Below, piece after piece: positions 24,460-33,329 of a DNA stretch of 64,000 bases (position 1 is the stretch's first letter; each line of letters opens with the position of its first letter). The translations under genes and the position numbers were made by a program. Source of the stretch: Marivirga tractuosa DSM 4126. GTDB taxonomy: Bacteria > Bacteroidota > Bacteroidia > Cytophagales > Cyclobacteriaceae. The notes beneath the pieces are model-generated. The model had not been told where the DNA came from, ran no database searches, and was given only the letters and a program-made list of their open reading frames with translations. Location: NCBI RefSeq assembly GCF_000183425.1, contig NC_014759.1, forward strand, positions 930,001 to 994,000, read 5' to 3'.

Positions 24460-26061
24460 TTGAAAGAATTTGCACAACTTATAACATCTCTCGACCAAAG
24501 CAATAAAACCAATGACAAGGTTAATGCTTTAAAAAATTATTTTTTATCAGCCAACGATCAAGATAAAATCTGGACCTTGGCTCTATTCACTCATCGTAAA
24601 CCAAAAAGAACGGTCAATACTAATTTACTTAAAGACTGGGTCACCGAGTGGACAGGTATTCCTGAATGGCTTTTTCAGGAATCCTATCAAGTAGTGGGGG
24701 ATTTAGCTGAAACTATTTCACTTTTGGTAGCTTCCACTGATGAAGGCTATAAGGAAGTTGACAATCTTCTCTCCTACTATATAAAGACTTTAATTAGCCT
24801 TAGAGATAAAAGTATAGAAGAGAAAAAAAAGCGACTTCAAAGTATCTATAAAGAATTAGATCCACAAGAAAGATTCGTTTTTACTAAAATTATGACAGGT
24901 GGATGGCGAGTGGGTGTCTCACAAAACCTTATTACCAAAGCTTTAAGTGAAGCATTTGACATAGATAAATCGATAATTGCACATCGATTAATGGGCAATT
25001 GGTCACCAGAGAATTTCACTTTTCAAGAACTGATTCTGGAAGAAAGTAAAAATGACTTAGCTTCACGCCCTTACCCTTTTTATTTAGCTCATCCAATAGA
25101 AACTCAGGAAATCCAAGAGGAGCTAAATCCTGCAGAGTGGCAAGCGGAATGGAAATGGGATGGAATCCGGGGGCAAATCATTAAAAGAAATGATGAAGTC
25201 TTCATCTGGAGCAGAGGAGAAGAATTAGTGACGGAAAAATTCCCTGAACTTGTCGAAATGGCCGAAAAACTACCCAATGGAGCAGTTCTGGATGGTGAAA
25301 TTACAGCTTATCGTAATGGAGAGCCATTATCCTTTGGCGTACTGCAAACTAGAATTGGAAGGAAAAACATTACCAAAAACCTAATAAAAAAAGCTCCTGT
25401 AGTTTTCATCTGCTATGATATAATTGAACATAAAGGAAAAGACATAAGGACTAAGGCCTTATCATATAGAACCCAACTTTTAAATCAGCTTCTATTAGAA
25501 ATAGATCATCCAATTCTCTTAGCTTCACAAAGCATTGAATTTTCTGACTGGGTAGAATTAATTGAAATTCGAAAAAAATCCAGAAGCCTGAAAACAGAAG
25601 GCCTAATGCTCAAGAAAAAAAACTCCATTTATGAAGCGGGTAGAAAAAGAGGAAGTTGGTGGAAATGGAAAATTGCCCCGCTAACGATTGATGGCGTTAT
25701 GATTTACGCCCAAAAAGGACACGGGAGAAGGGCTGATTTGTATTCTGATTACACACTGGCGGTATGGAATGAGGATGAATTAATACCCTTTGCAAAAGCC
25801 TATTCAGGTCTGACAGATGCTGAAATGAAAAAAGTGGATGCGTTCGTTAAGAAAAATACAAAAGAGAAATTTGGTCCTGTTAGAACTGTAAAACCCGAAC
25901 TAGTATTTGAAATCGCATTTGAAGGTATTCAAGTCTCTAATCGGCATAAATCAGGTATCGCTCTTCGCTTTCCACGAATAAAAAGATGGCGTCAAGACAA
26001 ACCGATTTCGGAAGCCAATAAATTAACCGATCTGCAACATCTCTTGGAAAAATATGGATAA
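24460..26061 (+). CDS. ATP-dependent DNA ligase (ligase-associated DNA damage response set)
   Basis: 533 residues: an N-terminal DNA-binding domain (1-200), an adenylation domain with motif I E-W-K-W-D-G-I-R whose Lys232 is the AMP-accepting residue, and an OB-fold C-terminal domain. It matches the bacterial 'cisplatin damage response' ATP ligase group encoded next to an Lhr-like helicase and PdeM. It joins DNA nicks in a repair setting, additional to the replicative NAD-dependent LigA expected elsewhere. The start is TTG at 24460. The last codons overlap the helicase start by 8 nt, so they are translationally coupled. Confidence 0.92.
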   Translation: MKEFAQLITSLDQSNKTNDKVNALKNYFLSANDQDKIWTLALFTHRKPKRTVNTNLLKDWVTEWTGIPEWLFQESYQVVGDLAETISLLVASTDEGYKEVDNLLSYYIKTLISLRDKSIEEKKKRLQSIYKELDPQERFVFTKIMTGGWRVGVSQNLITKALSEAFDIDKSIIAHRLMGNWSPENFTFQELILEESKNDLASRPYPFYLAHPIETQEIQEELNPAEWQAEWKWDGIRGQIIKRNDEVFIWSRGEELVTEKFPELVEMAEKLPNGAVLDGEITAYRNGEPLSFGVLQTRIGRKNITKNLIKKAPVVFICYDIIEHKGKDIRTKALSYRTQLLNQLLLEIDHPILLASQSIEFSDWVELIEIRKKSRSLKTEGLMLKKKNSIYEAGRKRGSWWKWKIAPLTIDGVMIYAQKGHGRRADLYSDYTLAVWNEDELIPFAKAYSGLTDAEMKKVDAFVKKNTKEKFGPVRTVKPELVFEIAFEGIQVSNRHKSGIALRFPRIKRWRQDKPISEANKLTDLQHLLEKYG

Positions 26062-28483
26062 GCGAATAAAGGCAGGAATAAACTGGTTCCAAAATAAAAA
26101 TTGGGAGCCATTTCCATTTCAAATTGAGACATGGGAAAGTATAGTTGCAGGCCATTCTGGTCTACTGAATGCGCCTACCGGTAGCGGGAAAACTTATGCC
26201 CTTTGGGTTGGCTATTTGATTTCCAAACTCGATGAAAAACCTACAAAGGGTTTAAAGTTCATATGGATATTACCCTTGAGAGCTTTATCTAAAGATATTC
26301 AATTGGCAATGCAAGAGGCTGCTCAAGATTTTGGCTTTGATTGGAAAATTGAAATTAGAACAGGAGATACTTCCATCAAAGACCGTCAAAGACAAAAGAA
26401 AACACCACCTGACTGCTTAATCACAACACCGGAAAGTTTACACTTGCTGCTAAGTCAAAAAAATTCGACAGAGTATTTTAAAAACCTGGAAGCAATAGTG
26501 GTCGATGAATGGCATGAATTGCTTGGTAGCAAAAGAGGAGTTCAGGTGGAGTTAGCACTCTCCTCTTTCAAGAAATTAAGCAAGAATAAATTAAAAATAT
26601 GGGGCATTTCAGCTACCATTGGAAATTTGTCTGAAGCCCAAAAAGTACTTCTGGGTCAAAATGATAAAGAAGGTAAGTTTATCAGTGCCAACTTGGATAA
26701 AGAAATCAAAATTGAATCTATTTTACCAGATGAAGTAGAAAAATATCCTTGGGCTGGGCATTTGGGAATAAAGCTCATTGATAAGGTCTTACCTATCATC
26801 CATAAAAACAAAACAACTTTAATCTTTACCAATACTCGCTCACAAACAGAAATTTGGTATCAGCAATTGTTAAATAAAGACCCTGAATTAGCAGGAGCAA
26901 TTGCCATGCATCATGGGTCATTAAACAATCAAATTAGAGTCTGGGTGGAAGAAGCACTTCATAGCGGACAAATTAAAGTGGTGGTTTGCACATCGAGTTT
27001 GGACTTAGGAGTTGATTTTCGTCCCGTGGATACCATTATTCAAGTAGGTGGCCCCAAAGGTGTAGCGCGTTTTGCGCAAAGAGCTGGAAGAAGTGGACAC
27101 CGACCTGGCGAAATAAGTAAAATATATTTTCTACCCACACATTCTTTGGAGTTAATTGAAGGTGCAGCCTTGCGAACTGCCATTAAAAACAAGGAATTTG
27201 AAGCCAGAATTCCTATTCAAATGGCTTTGGATGTACTTTTACAATTTATGATAACGCTAGCTGTAGGTGATGGATTCGATCCTGAAAAACTCTACTTGGA
27301 AATCAAAACTACTTTTTGTTATCAAAATTTGAACAAAAAAGATTGGAATTGGCTTTTAAACTTTCTTAAAACGGGAGGTGAAAGCTTATCGGCCTATGAT
27401 GAATACCAAAAAACCATTACCGAAAATGGTTTAATAAAAGTAGTCAATAAAAGAATGGCAATGCGGCACCGGCTTTCTATTGGCACCATTGTAGGTGATC
27501 AAGTATTGAATGTTAAATATGTGAAAGGTGGACATCTTGGAACCATTGAAGAATATTTCATCAGCAAATTGAAACCAGGCGATGTGTTTTGGTTTAGCGG
27601 AAAGCCATTAGAATACATTCGCTTAAAAGATATGACCGTTCAAGTCAGAAAAAGCAAAAGAACAACTGGTCAAATCCCGCAGTGGATGGGTGGAAGAATG
27701 CCCTTATCGTCTCAATTATCATACTATATCAAACAAAAATTAGAAAAAATTAGAAAGAATGAGTTGGATGAGATTGAACTTCTAAAAATTCACCCGTTGA
27801 TCAAAAGACAAATGGAGCTTTCGACCGTACCTAAAGCAAATGAACTATTGATCGAATCTACCATTTCAAAAGAAGGTTTTCACATTTTCATATTTCCTTT
27901 TGAAGGTCGCTTTATCCATGAAGTATTAGCAGGTTTAATTGCTTATAGAATAAGCGTATCGCAACCCATCACCTTTTCAATAGCCATTAATGATTATGGC
28001 TTAGAATTGCTAACAGATGAACAATTTGATTTCGAAGAAATGCTTTCTCTTGATCTCTTCTCAATGGAAAATATAAAAGAAGATGTTCTATTAGGTATTA
28101 ATGAAACTGAAATGGCAAAACGAAAATTTCGAGACATCGCTTCCATTTCAGGATTGATTTTCAGGGGATTTCCTGGGAAAAACATTAAAGAGAAGCATAT
28201 TCAAGCTTCCTCATCTATACTATTTGATGTTTTTACAGAGTATGAACCCAAGAATTTATTACTTCTTCAGGCTCACAGAGAGGTCATCGAGCAACAATTG
28301 GAACAAGAACGACTAATGAAATCCATGCAAAAAATCAATCAACAAAAAATCATATATATCAAAACAAGTAAACCCACTCCCTTTGCGTTCCCTATTATGG
28401 TGGATAGGCTAAGGGAAAAATTTTCAACCGAAACTATAGAAGAAAGAGTGGCAAAAATGCAACTACAATTAGAAAATATATAA
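26054..28483 (+). CDS. Ligase-associated DEXH-box DNA helicase (Lhr-like)
   Basis: 809 residues, the usual size of this group. Walker A is PTGSGKT at 41-47; the DEXH motif is DEWH at 150-153. The motif VI-type segment FAQRAGRSGHRPG lies near 337-349. A winged-helix and Lhr-core region follows in the second half. It is a superfamily 2, 3'-5' helicase of the kind partnered with the ATP ligase and PdeM in bacterial DNA damage response operons. The start overlaps the ligase gene. Confidence 0.93.
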   Translation: MDKRIKAGINWFQNKNWEPFPFQIETWESIVAGHSGLLNAPTGSGKTYALWVGYLISKLDEKPTKGLKFIWILPLRALSKDIQLAMQEAAQDFGFDWKIEIRTGDTSIKDRQRQKKTPPDCLITTPESLHLLLSQKNSTEYFKNLEAIVVDEWHELLGSKRGVQVELALSSFKKLSKNKLKIWGISATIGNLSEAQKVLLGQNDKEGKFISANLDKEIKIESILPDEVEKYPWAGHLGIKLIDKVLPIIHKNKTTLIFTNTRSQTEIWYQQLLNKDPELAGAIAMHHGSLNNQIRVWVEEALHSGQIKVVVCTSSLDLGVDFRPVDTIIQVGGPKGVARFAQRAGRSGHRPGEISKIYFLPTHSLELIEGAALRTAIKNKEFEARIPIQMALDVLLQFMITLAVGDGFDPEKLYLEIKTTFCYQNLNKKDWNWLLNFLKTGGESLSAYDEYQKTITENGLIKVVNKRMAMRHRLSIGTIVGDQVLNVKYVKGGHLGTIEEYFISKLKPGDVFWFSGKPLEYIRLKDMTVQVRKSKRTTGQIPQWMGGRMPLSSQLSYYIKQKLEKIRKNELDEIELLKIHPLIKRQMELSTVPKANELLIESTISKEGFHIFIFPFEGRFIHEVLAGLIAYRISVSQPITFSIAINDYGLELLTDEQFDFEEMLSLDLFSMENIKEDVLLGINETEMAKRKFRDIASISGLIFRGFPGKNIKEKHIQASSSILFDVFTEYEPKNLLLLQAHREVIEQQLEQERLMKSMQKINQQKIIYIKTSKPTPFAFPIMVDRLREKFSTETIEERVAKMQLQLENI

Positions 28484-28521
28484 AATTATTTTACATTTGA
28501 CATTAAAACATTTTATAAAGG

Positions 28522-28953
28522 ATGAGAAAAATAAGTTTATTAGTATTATTTATCGGAATTAGTTTTGGCGCCTTTGCCCAGTCAGATGTAACAGGTAAAT
28601 GGAAAACGATTGATGACGAAACCGGAAAGGAAAAAAGCATAGTAGAGATTTTCGAAAAAGACGGAAAGGTTTACGGGAAAATAACCAAGCTTTTTAGGGG
28701 ACCAGATGAAGAGCAAGATCCAATTTGTGATGTTTGCCCTGGCGATAGAAAAAATGAAAAAATCATCGGAATGGAAATTATTAGAGGAATGGAATGGGAT
28801 GCAGGAGATGAGGAATATGATGATGGAACTATAATGGACCCTAAAGATGGGAAAGTTTATGATTGTGTTTTATGGAGAGACGGAGAAGAATTGAAAGTAA
28901 GGGGCTATGTTGCCTTTTTCTACAGAACCCAAACTTGGAAAAAAGTAAATTAA
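28522..28953 (+). CDS. DUF2147 domain exported protein
   Basis: 143 residues with a cleavable signal peptide (about 1-19, ending AFAQ), so periplasmic or outer-membrane associated. The mature part has the DUF2147 pattern: GKWKTIDDETGKEKSIVEI, a central C-x2-C-P-G-D segment near residues 72-78, and Y-D-C-V-L-W followed by RGYVAFFYRTQTW at the end. These are small beta-barrel proteins without a known activity. It is an outsider in the ligase/helicase/PdeM group, 38 nt after the helicase and 4 nt before pdeM. Confidence 0.88.
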   Translation: MRKISLLVLFIGISFGAFAQSDVTGKWKTIDDETGKEKSIVEIFEKDGKVYGKITKLFRGPDEEQDPICDVCPGDRKNEKIIGMEIIRGMEWDAGDEEYDDGTIMDPKDGKVYDCVLWRDGEELKVRGYVAFFYRTQTWKKVN

Positions 28954-28957
28954 TCAA

Positions 28958-29605
28958 TTGGAAATTGAACTAGCAGGAGAGAATTTACTGCTTTCAGAGC
29001 ATAAAATTATTTATTGGTCACGACAGCAAACAGCTTTTATTGCTGATTTACATTTCGGAAAAACTACTCATTTCAGAAAATCTGGAATTGCCGTTCCTAT
29101 GGCTATTGTGACAGCTGAAATTGACAGAATCGAAAATATTATCTCAAAATTTCGCCCAAAAAGAGTATTCTTCTTGGGCGATTTATTTCATAGTGACATA
29201 AATAATGAATGGACTATATTCAATGATTTCTTGGCACAGCATCCAACAATAGAATTTGTCCTAATTAAAGGAAATCACGACATATTAAACGAATCAGTTT
29301 ATAAACTCAGTCATCTTAAAATTGAGGAAGAACCTTATCCCTTCTCTCCGTTTATCTTAACTCATCATCCTTTGAAAAAAGAGGTGCTAAAAGAAGGACA
29401 AGTAAATTTTTGCGGACATATTCATCCAGGCATCAGTATAAAAGGAAAAGGAAAATCCTATTTAACACTCCCTTGCTTCTATTTGCAGGAAACTCAAATG
29501 ACTTTACCAGCCTTTGGAAGCTTTACTGGATTGGCAAAGATAAAGCCTAAAAAGGGCTGCAAGGCTTTTGCTATTTTAACTGAATCAGTAACAATAGTGG
29601 AATAA
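28958..29605 (+). CDS. pdeM: Ligase-associated DNA damage response endonuclease PdeM
   Basis: 215 residues, calcineurin-like phosphoesterase fold: ADLHFGKTTHFRKSGI near 29-44, FLGDLFHS near 72-79, KGNHD near 105-109, THHP near 138-141 and CGHIHPG near 152-158. The HFRKSGIAVP stretch is typical of PdeM, the phosphoesterase partner of the ATP ligase and Lhr-like helicase. Start is TTG at 28958, 4 nt past the DUF2147 stop. The set's fourth usual partner, an MBL-fold exonuclease, is not in this cluster. Confidence 0.88.
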   Translation: MEIELAGENLLLSEHKIIYWSRQQTAFIADLHFGKTTHFRKSGIAVPMAIVTAEIDRIENIISKFRPKRVFFLGDLFHSDINNEWTIFNDFLAQHPTIEFVLIKGNHDILNESVYKLSHLKIEEEPYPFSPFILTHHPLKKEVLKEGQVNFCGHIHPGISIKGKGKSYLTLPCFYLQETQMTLPAFGSFTGLAKIKPKKGCKAFAILTESVTIVE

Positions 29606-29700
29606 TGTAGAAAGTACTTTTCCATCAATTGAACAGTCCCGTGTAAGAAAACAAAGCCTTTTGCATTCGAATATTTATAAAAATTTACTTATAATTATAA

Positions 29701-29738
29701 TAAATTTGCTCAGAGGGGTTACCAAACACCTCTGAGCA
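29701..29738 (+). promoter_or_regulatory. Promoter overlapped by a perfect 10-bp inverted repeat (putative operator) of the sigma-factor operon
   Basis: TAAATTTG (29701-29708, TAnnTTTG) overlaps the left arm of an inverted repeat TGCTCAGAGG (29707-29716) / CCTCTGAGCA (29729-29738) with a 12-nt spacer, 10 nt before the sigma-factor ATG. It could be a dimeric-protein operator or an mRNA leader hairpin close to the start codon. No T tract follows, so termination is unlikely. Confidence 0.6.
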
Positions 29739-29748
29739 GTATTAACAA

Positions 29749-30294
29749 ATGAAATTAACGGACAGTCAAATCATACAACGCATCAAATTAGGTGATGAAT
29801 CTGCTTTGGATTATCTCTATGAGCAACACTATAAAATGATGTTGAGAATGATTCTGAGAAATAACGGTACAGAGCAAGAGGCTTTGGATGTTTTTCAAGA
29901 TGCTTTGATTGTCTTTTGGCAAAAAGCCATGGATGTTAATTTTGAACTTACTTCAAAAATCAGCACTTATCTCTATAGTGTTTGTAAAAACCTATGGAGA
30001 AAGGAATTAGATAGAAAAAGGAAATTTGAAGATAGTGACAAAGAAGAAAGCGAATACAACCAATTAGAAAATCAGGAGATGATTAAAATCATCCATGATT
30101 GCATCAGTGAATTGGGCGATTCATGTAAGCAAATTTTAAGTTATCATTATTTTGACGGTCTTTCGATGGATCAGATTGCTAAAAAAATGGGGCTAGCAAA
30201 TAGCGATACCGCTAAAACGAAAAGATATAAATGTAAAAAAAGGCTGGATGATTTGATCCGTTCAAGGTACAAAGCCAGCGACTTTTTAGACTAA
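29749..30294 (+). CDS. ECF-type RNA polymerase sigma factor
   Basis: 181 residues with sigma region 2 (about 15-85, including AL-DVFQDALIVFWQKA) and region 4 (about 118-170, with helix-turn-helix HYFDGLSMDQIAKKMG). Region 3 is missing, as expected for ECF sigma factors. It directs RNA polymerase to a small regulon, probably including its own promoter. The next gene, 5 nt downstream, has the layout of a membrane-bound partner. A perfect inverted repeat covers its promoter. Confidence 0.9.
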   Translation: MKLTDSQIIQRIKLGDESALDYLYEQHYKMMLRMILRNNGTEQEALDVFQDALIVFWQKAMDVNFELTSKISTYLYSVCKNLWRKELDRKRKFEDSDKEESEYNQLENQEMIKIIHDCISELGDSCKQILSYHYFDGLSMDQIAKKMGLANSDTAKTKRYKCKKRLDDLIRSRYKASDFLD

Positions 30295-30299
30295 CAATT

Positions 30300-31196
30300 A
30301 TGAGTGAAACCAATTATTTTCGCTTAATAGAAGCATATTTTGAGGGGAACATCTCCCCCGCTGAAAAAGCTATGCTTGATGCCAAAATCAAATCAGACCC
30401 TTTAGTTAAGGCCGAATTTGATTTGCAGCAAAATATTGTAAAAGGTATTTCCAATGCCAGAAAATTAGAGTTAAAATCTAGGTTGGCTTCCATTGATCTC
30501 CCTGCAAACACAGGATTATTTGCTGGTAGTGGTGTCAAATGGCTAGCTGGCACAATTGCAGGTGTTACAATTTTCGGAAGTGTATTATATTGGTCTTTGA
30601 CTTCGTTTGACAATAAAATCAAACCCATTGATCTTAAAGCATATCAAGAAATTGCATTCAACAATTATTCTACAGCTGATTTCCCAGATTTAGCTGAAGA
30701 TAGATCCATGGCAAGTAAAGCAGAAGTTTTCTCCACCAAAGTTCAAAAAACTACTACTGTTCAAGAAGATAAGAACAAGCAATTAGCGAAAGAAGAAACA
30801 AATACTACTGCTAAAGTTCAACCTCAAGCTTTGATGTCATATGAAGATGATCAACTTTTCACAAATCATAGTGAAGGGGAAGAATTGGCAAATATTGAGA
30901 GTCGAGAAGTAGCACTCAATCGGGCTGACAAAACTGAAATAGAATTTCATAAGGCTTTGGACGATACTGATAATTTTCATTATCAATACTATAATTCGAA
31001 GCTGTATCTATACGGTAACTTTAAGAAAACGCCATACCAAATTATTGAATTAAATGACAAGGGTAAAAAGCAATTATTTTTAAGTCATAATAATGAGGTG
31101 TATGTCATAAAAGACAATACTACAGAGGTAACAGAATTACGAAAGATTCAAGATGAAATGCTGAAAATGGAAATTCAGCTCATTGTGCAAGAATAA
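30300..31196 (+). CDS. Putative membrane-anchored anti-sigma factor
   Basis: 298 residues. The N-terminal 60 residues form a helical cytoplasmic segment (YFEGNISPAEKAMLDAKI) of the type seen next to ECF sigma factors in Bacteroidota. One membrane helix follows at about 79-100, then a long periplasmic region with a low-complexity stretch (130-190) and a beta-like C-terminal part (230-298). No zinc-binding HxxxCxxC motif is present. The assignment as anti-sigma rests on position (5 nt downstream of the sigma gene) and topology only. Confidence 0.6.
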   Translation: MSETNYFRLIEAYFEGNISPAEKAMLDAKIKSDPLVKAEFDLQQNIVKGISNARKLELKSRLASIDLPANTGLFAGSGVKWLAGTIAGVTIFGSVLYWSLTSFDNKIKPIDLKAYQEIAFNNYSTADFPDLAEDRSMASKAEVFSTKVQKTTTVQEDKNKQLAKEETNTTAKVQPQALMSYEDDQLFTNHSEGEELANIESREVALNRADKTEIEFHKALDDTDNFHYQYYNSKLYLYGNFKKTPYQIIELNDKGKKQLFLSHNNEVYVIKDNTTEVTELRKIQDEMLKMEIQLIVQE

Positions 31197-31221
31197 TCTC
31201 ATACTTTTTAATAATTAATAG

Positions 31222-31254
31222 AAAAGCTTTTCATGAAAATGGGAAGCTTTTTTT
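31222..31254 (+). terminator. Intrinsic terminator of the sigma/anti-sigma operon
   Basis: Arms AAAAGCTTTTCAT and ATGGGAAGCTTTT pair with two G-T wobbles around a GAAA loop, followed by a T run. Confidence 0.8.
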
Positions 31255-31295
31255 GGTTTTTTACGGATTTAATAAGCTAAGCATAAATAAATTCT

Positions 31296-31303
31296 TATTT
31301 TTG
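31296..31303 (+). promoter_or_regulatory. Candidate -7 element for ftsX
   Basis: TATTTTTG (TAnnTTTG) ending 11 nt before the ftsX ATG, implying a very short leader. Confidence 0.4.
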
Positions 31304-31314
31304 AGCTTTCAAAT

Positions 31315-32211
31315 ATGAGCAAAGAGAAAAAATATAGAAAGAAGAAGAAGTTAGGGCATTACCCCTTTATCAGTGTCATATTAAGCATGACATTAGCGCT
31401 TTTTATATTAGGTTTATTTGCACTGTTAATTTCCACCACAACTTCTTTAACCAAAGTCATTCAACAAAATGTTGAAATGCAGGTTTATCTCAAATCCAAC
31501 CTTTCTGAACCTCAGCAATTGAGGGTGAGCAAATCACTAGCATCAAGGAATTATGTGCTCAATGAAGAGAATATCGAACCAATCCGTTTTATATCTAAAA
31601 AAGAGGCAGCAGAAAAATTTATAGAAGAGACTGGTGAAGATTTCATGCAGTTTTTAGGTGATAATCCCCTGAAAGATGCATACATAGTAAAAATTTCTCC
31701 TGAGTATCATTCGTCTGAAAAAATGGCAACTGTACAAAAAGATATTGAAAATATTAATGGCGTTTTTGAGGTCATTTATACTGATAATATGGTTCAAAGC
31801 ATAAACGAAAATATTACTAAAATCAGCCTTGTCTTATTAAGTATCTCAGTCTTACTTTTTATTGTAATAGGAATTCTAATTAACAATACCATTAAATTAG
31901 CATTATTTTCGCAAAGATTCTTGATAAGAAGCATGCAATTAGTTGGAGCTACTAACGGGTTTATCAGAAAACCATTTATCTACCGTTCCATTTGGCATGG
32001 AATAATTTCTGCTTTAATAGCAGGCGGATTACTATTTGCCTTATTAACGTATGGAAGCCAAAAACTTGAAGGCTTGGCTGAATTACAAAATCATGAAATG
32101 TTGTTAATTATTTTAGGTGGACTTTTAATTACAGGGATCATTATTGCAAGTTTTAGCACCTATAGAGCAATACAGAAGTATATGTCAATGTCGTTAGATG
32201 AACTATACTGA
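31315..32211 (+). CDS. ftsX: Cell division protein FtsX (ABC-type permease)
   Basis: 298 residues: a basic N-terminus (KKYRKKKKLG), TM1 about 20-42, a periplasmic domain (about 45-165), then three more membrane helices (about 168-192, 220-245, 258-282). This is the FtsX layout. With FtsE it activates peptidoglycan hydrolases at the septum. ftsE is not next to it here, as is usual in Bacteroidota. It begins the run ftsX, DUF3098, uppP, truB, ribF. Confidence 0.92.
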   Translation: MSKEKKYRKKKKLGHYPFISVILSMTLALFILGLFALLISTTTSLTKVIQQNVEMQVYLKSNLSEPQQLRVSKSLASRNYVLNEENIEPIRFISKKEAAEKFIEETGEDFMQFLGDNPLKDAYIVKISPEYHSSEKMATVQKDIENINGVFEVIYTDNMVQSINENITKISLVLLSISVLLFIVIGILINNTIKLALFSQRFLIRSMQLVGATNGFIRKPFIYRSIWHGIISALIAGGLLFALLTYGSQKLEGLAELQNHEMLLIILGGLLITGIIIASFSTYRAIQKYMSMSLDELY

Positions 32212-32224
32212 ATTATATCAGAAA

Positions 32225-32232
32225 TAACTTTG
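32225..32232 (+). promoter_or_regulatory. Candidate -7 element upstream of the DUF3098 gene
   Basis: TAACTTTG, 86 nt upstream of the start; no clear -33 element. Confidence 0.3.
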
Positions 32233-32318
32233 TAAGGAATTGACTTAAACATGTCATAATCTTTACTGAAACATAAAATATCGTTTAAATAAATTTTTGA
32301 TACCATATAAATAGCTTT

Positions 32319-32528
32319 ATGTCAGAAAAAAAGAAATTAGCATTTGGAAAAAGCAATTATATCTTGATGATTGCTGGAGTTTTAACCCTTATCATTGGTT
32401 TTATTATTATGACTTTAGATACTGAGCAGTATGGCTTTGGATTTTTAGGATTGACATTAGGACCTATTATCGTTTTCATAGGTTTCATCATTGAAATATT
32501 TGCTATCCTAAAGAAGCCTAAGCACTAA
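32319..32528 (+). CDS. DUF3098 family small membrane protein
   Basis: 69 residues with two membrane helices (about 13-32 and 40-62) separated by a short polar turn (LDTEQYGFG). This matches DUF3098, a Bacteroidota family typically found between ftsX and uppP. Function unknown; the linkage suggests envelope synthesis or division. It stops 3 nt before uppP. Confidence 0.88.
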   Translation: MSEKKKLAFGKSNYILMIAGVLTLIIGFIIMTLDTEQYGFGFLGLTLGPIIVFIGFIIEIFAILKKPKH

Positions 32529-32531
32529 AAA

Positions 32532-33329
32532 ATGGGATTATTAGAAGCTATTATCCTTGGTATTATACAAGGACTATCAGAATTTTTACCTGTAAGTAGT
32601 AGTGGACATCTTGAAATTGGTGCTGTCTTATTAAATGCACATACTGCCGAAAGTTTATTGTTTTCCGTGCTGGTGCATGCCGCTACTGCGCTATCCACTA
32701 TTATTGTTTTTCGTAAAGATATAGCCAATATTTTCAAAGGCATTTTTACCTTCCAATGGAATGAATCTTATGATTTTACAGTAAAAATTGTGCTGTCAAT
32801 GATTCCCATTGCGATCATCGGAATATTCTTTGAAGAACAAGTAGAAAGTTTTTTTACAGGGAATTTAATTCTAGTTGGCAGCATGTTGCTTGTAACTGCT
32901 ATTTTATTAGCATTTACCCAAGTAGTAAGAAATAAACAAGGTGGACCTGTAAAATATTGGCAAGCCATTATCATAGGGATAGCTCAATCCATTGCCATTC
33001 TGCCAGGCATATCTCGATCAGGAGCTACCATTGCAACCGCACTGCTAATAGGAGTAAATAAAGAAAAAGCTGCTAGATTCTCCTTCTTAATGGTATTAAT
33101 ACCAATCTTAGGTGCTTCTCTGTTAAAACTATTGGATTATTTGGAAAAGCCAGCAGTAGCCCATCAAACCGGTGGATTCGTTCTTTTCATGGGCTTCTTA
33201 ATGGCATTTTTAGCAGGCCTATTTGCTTGCAAGGCCATGATCAAAATAGTTAAAGAAGGTAAACTTATTTATTTCGCAATCTATTGCGCTATCGTAGGTA
33301 GTATCGCAATTATAAGTCAGTTAATATGA
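32532..33329 (+). CDS. uppP: Undecaprenyl-diphosphatase UppP (BacA)
   Basis: 265 residues with about eight membrane helices. The two conserved active-site regions are present: GLSEFLPVSSSGHLEI near 14-29 and PGISRSGATI near 157-166, which supply the catalytic Glu/Ser/His and Arg. It dephosphorylates undecaprenyl pyrophosphate so that the carrier lipid returns to peptidoglycan and O-antigen synthesis; it can confer bacitracin tolerance. Its end overlaps the truB start by 4 nt. Confidence 0.95.
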   Translation: MGLLEAIILGIIQGLSEFLPVSSSGHLEIGAVLLNAHTAESLLFSVLVHAATALSTIIVFRKDIANIFKGIFTFQWNESYDFTVKIVLSMIPIAIIGIFFEEQVESFFTGNLILVGSMLLVTAILLAFTQVVRNKQGGPVKYWQAIIIGIAQSIAILPGISRSGATIATALLIGVNKEKAARFSFLMVLIPILGASLLKLLDYLEKPAVAHQTGGFVLFMGFLMAFLAGLFACKAMIKIVKEGKLIYFAIYCAIVGSIAIISQLI

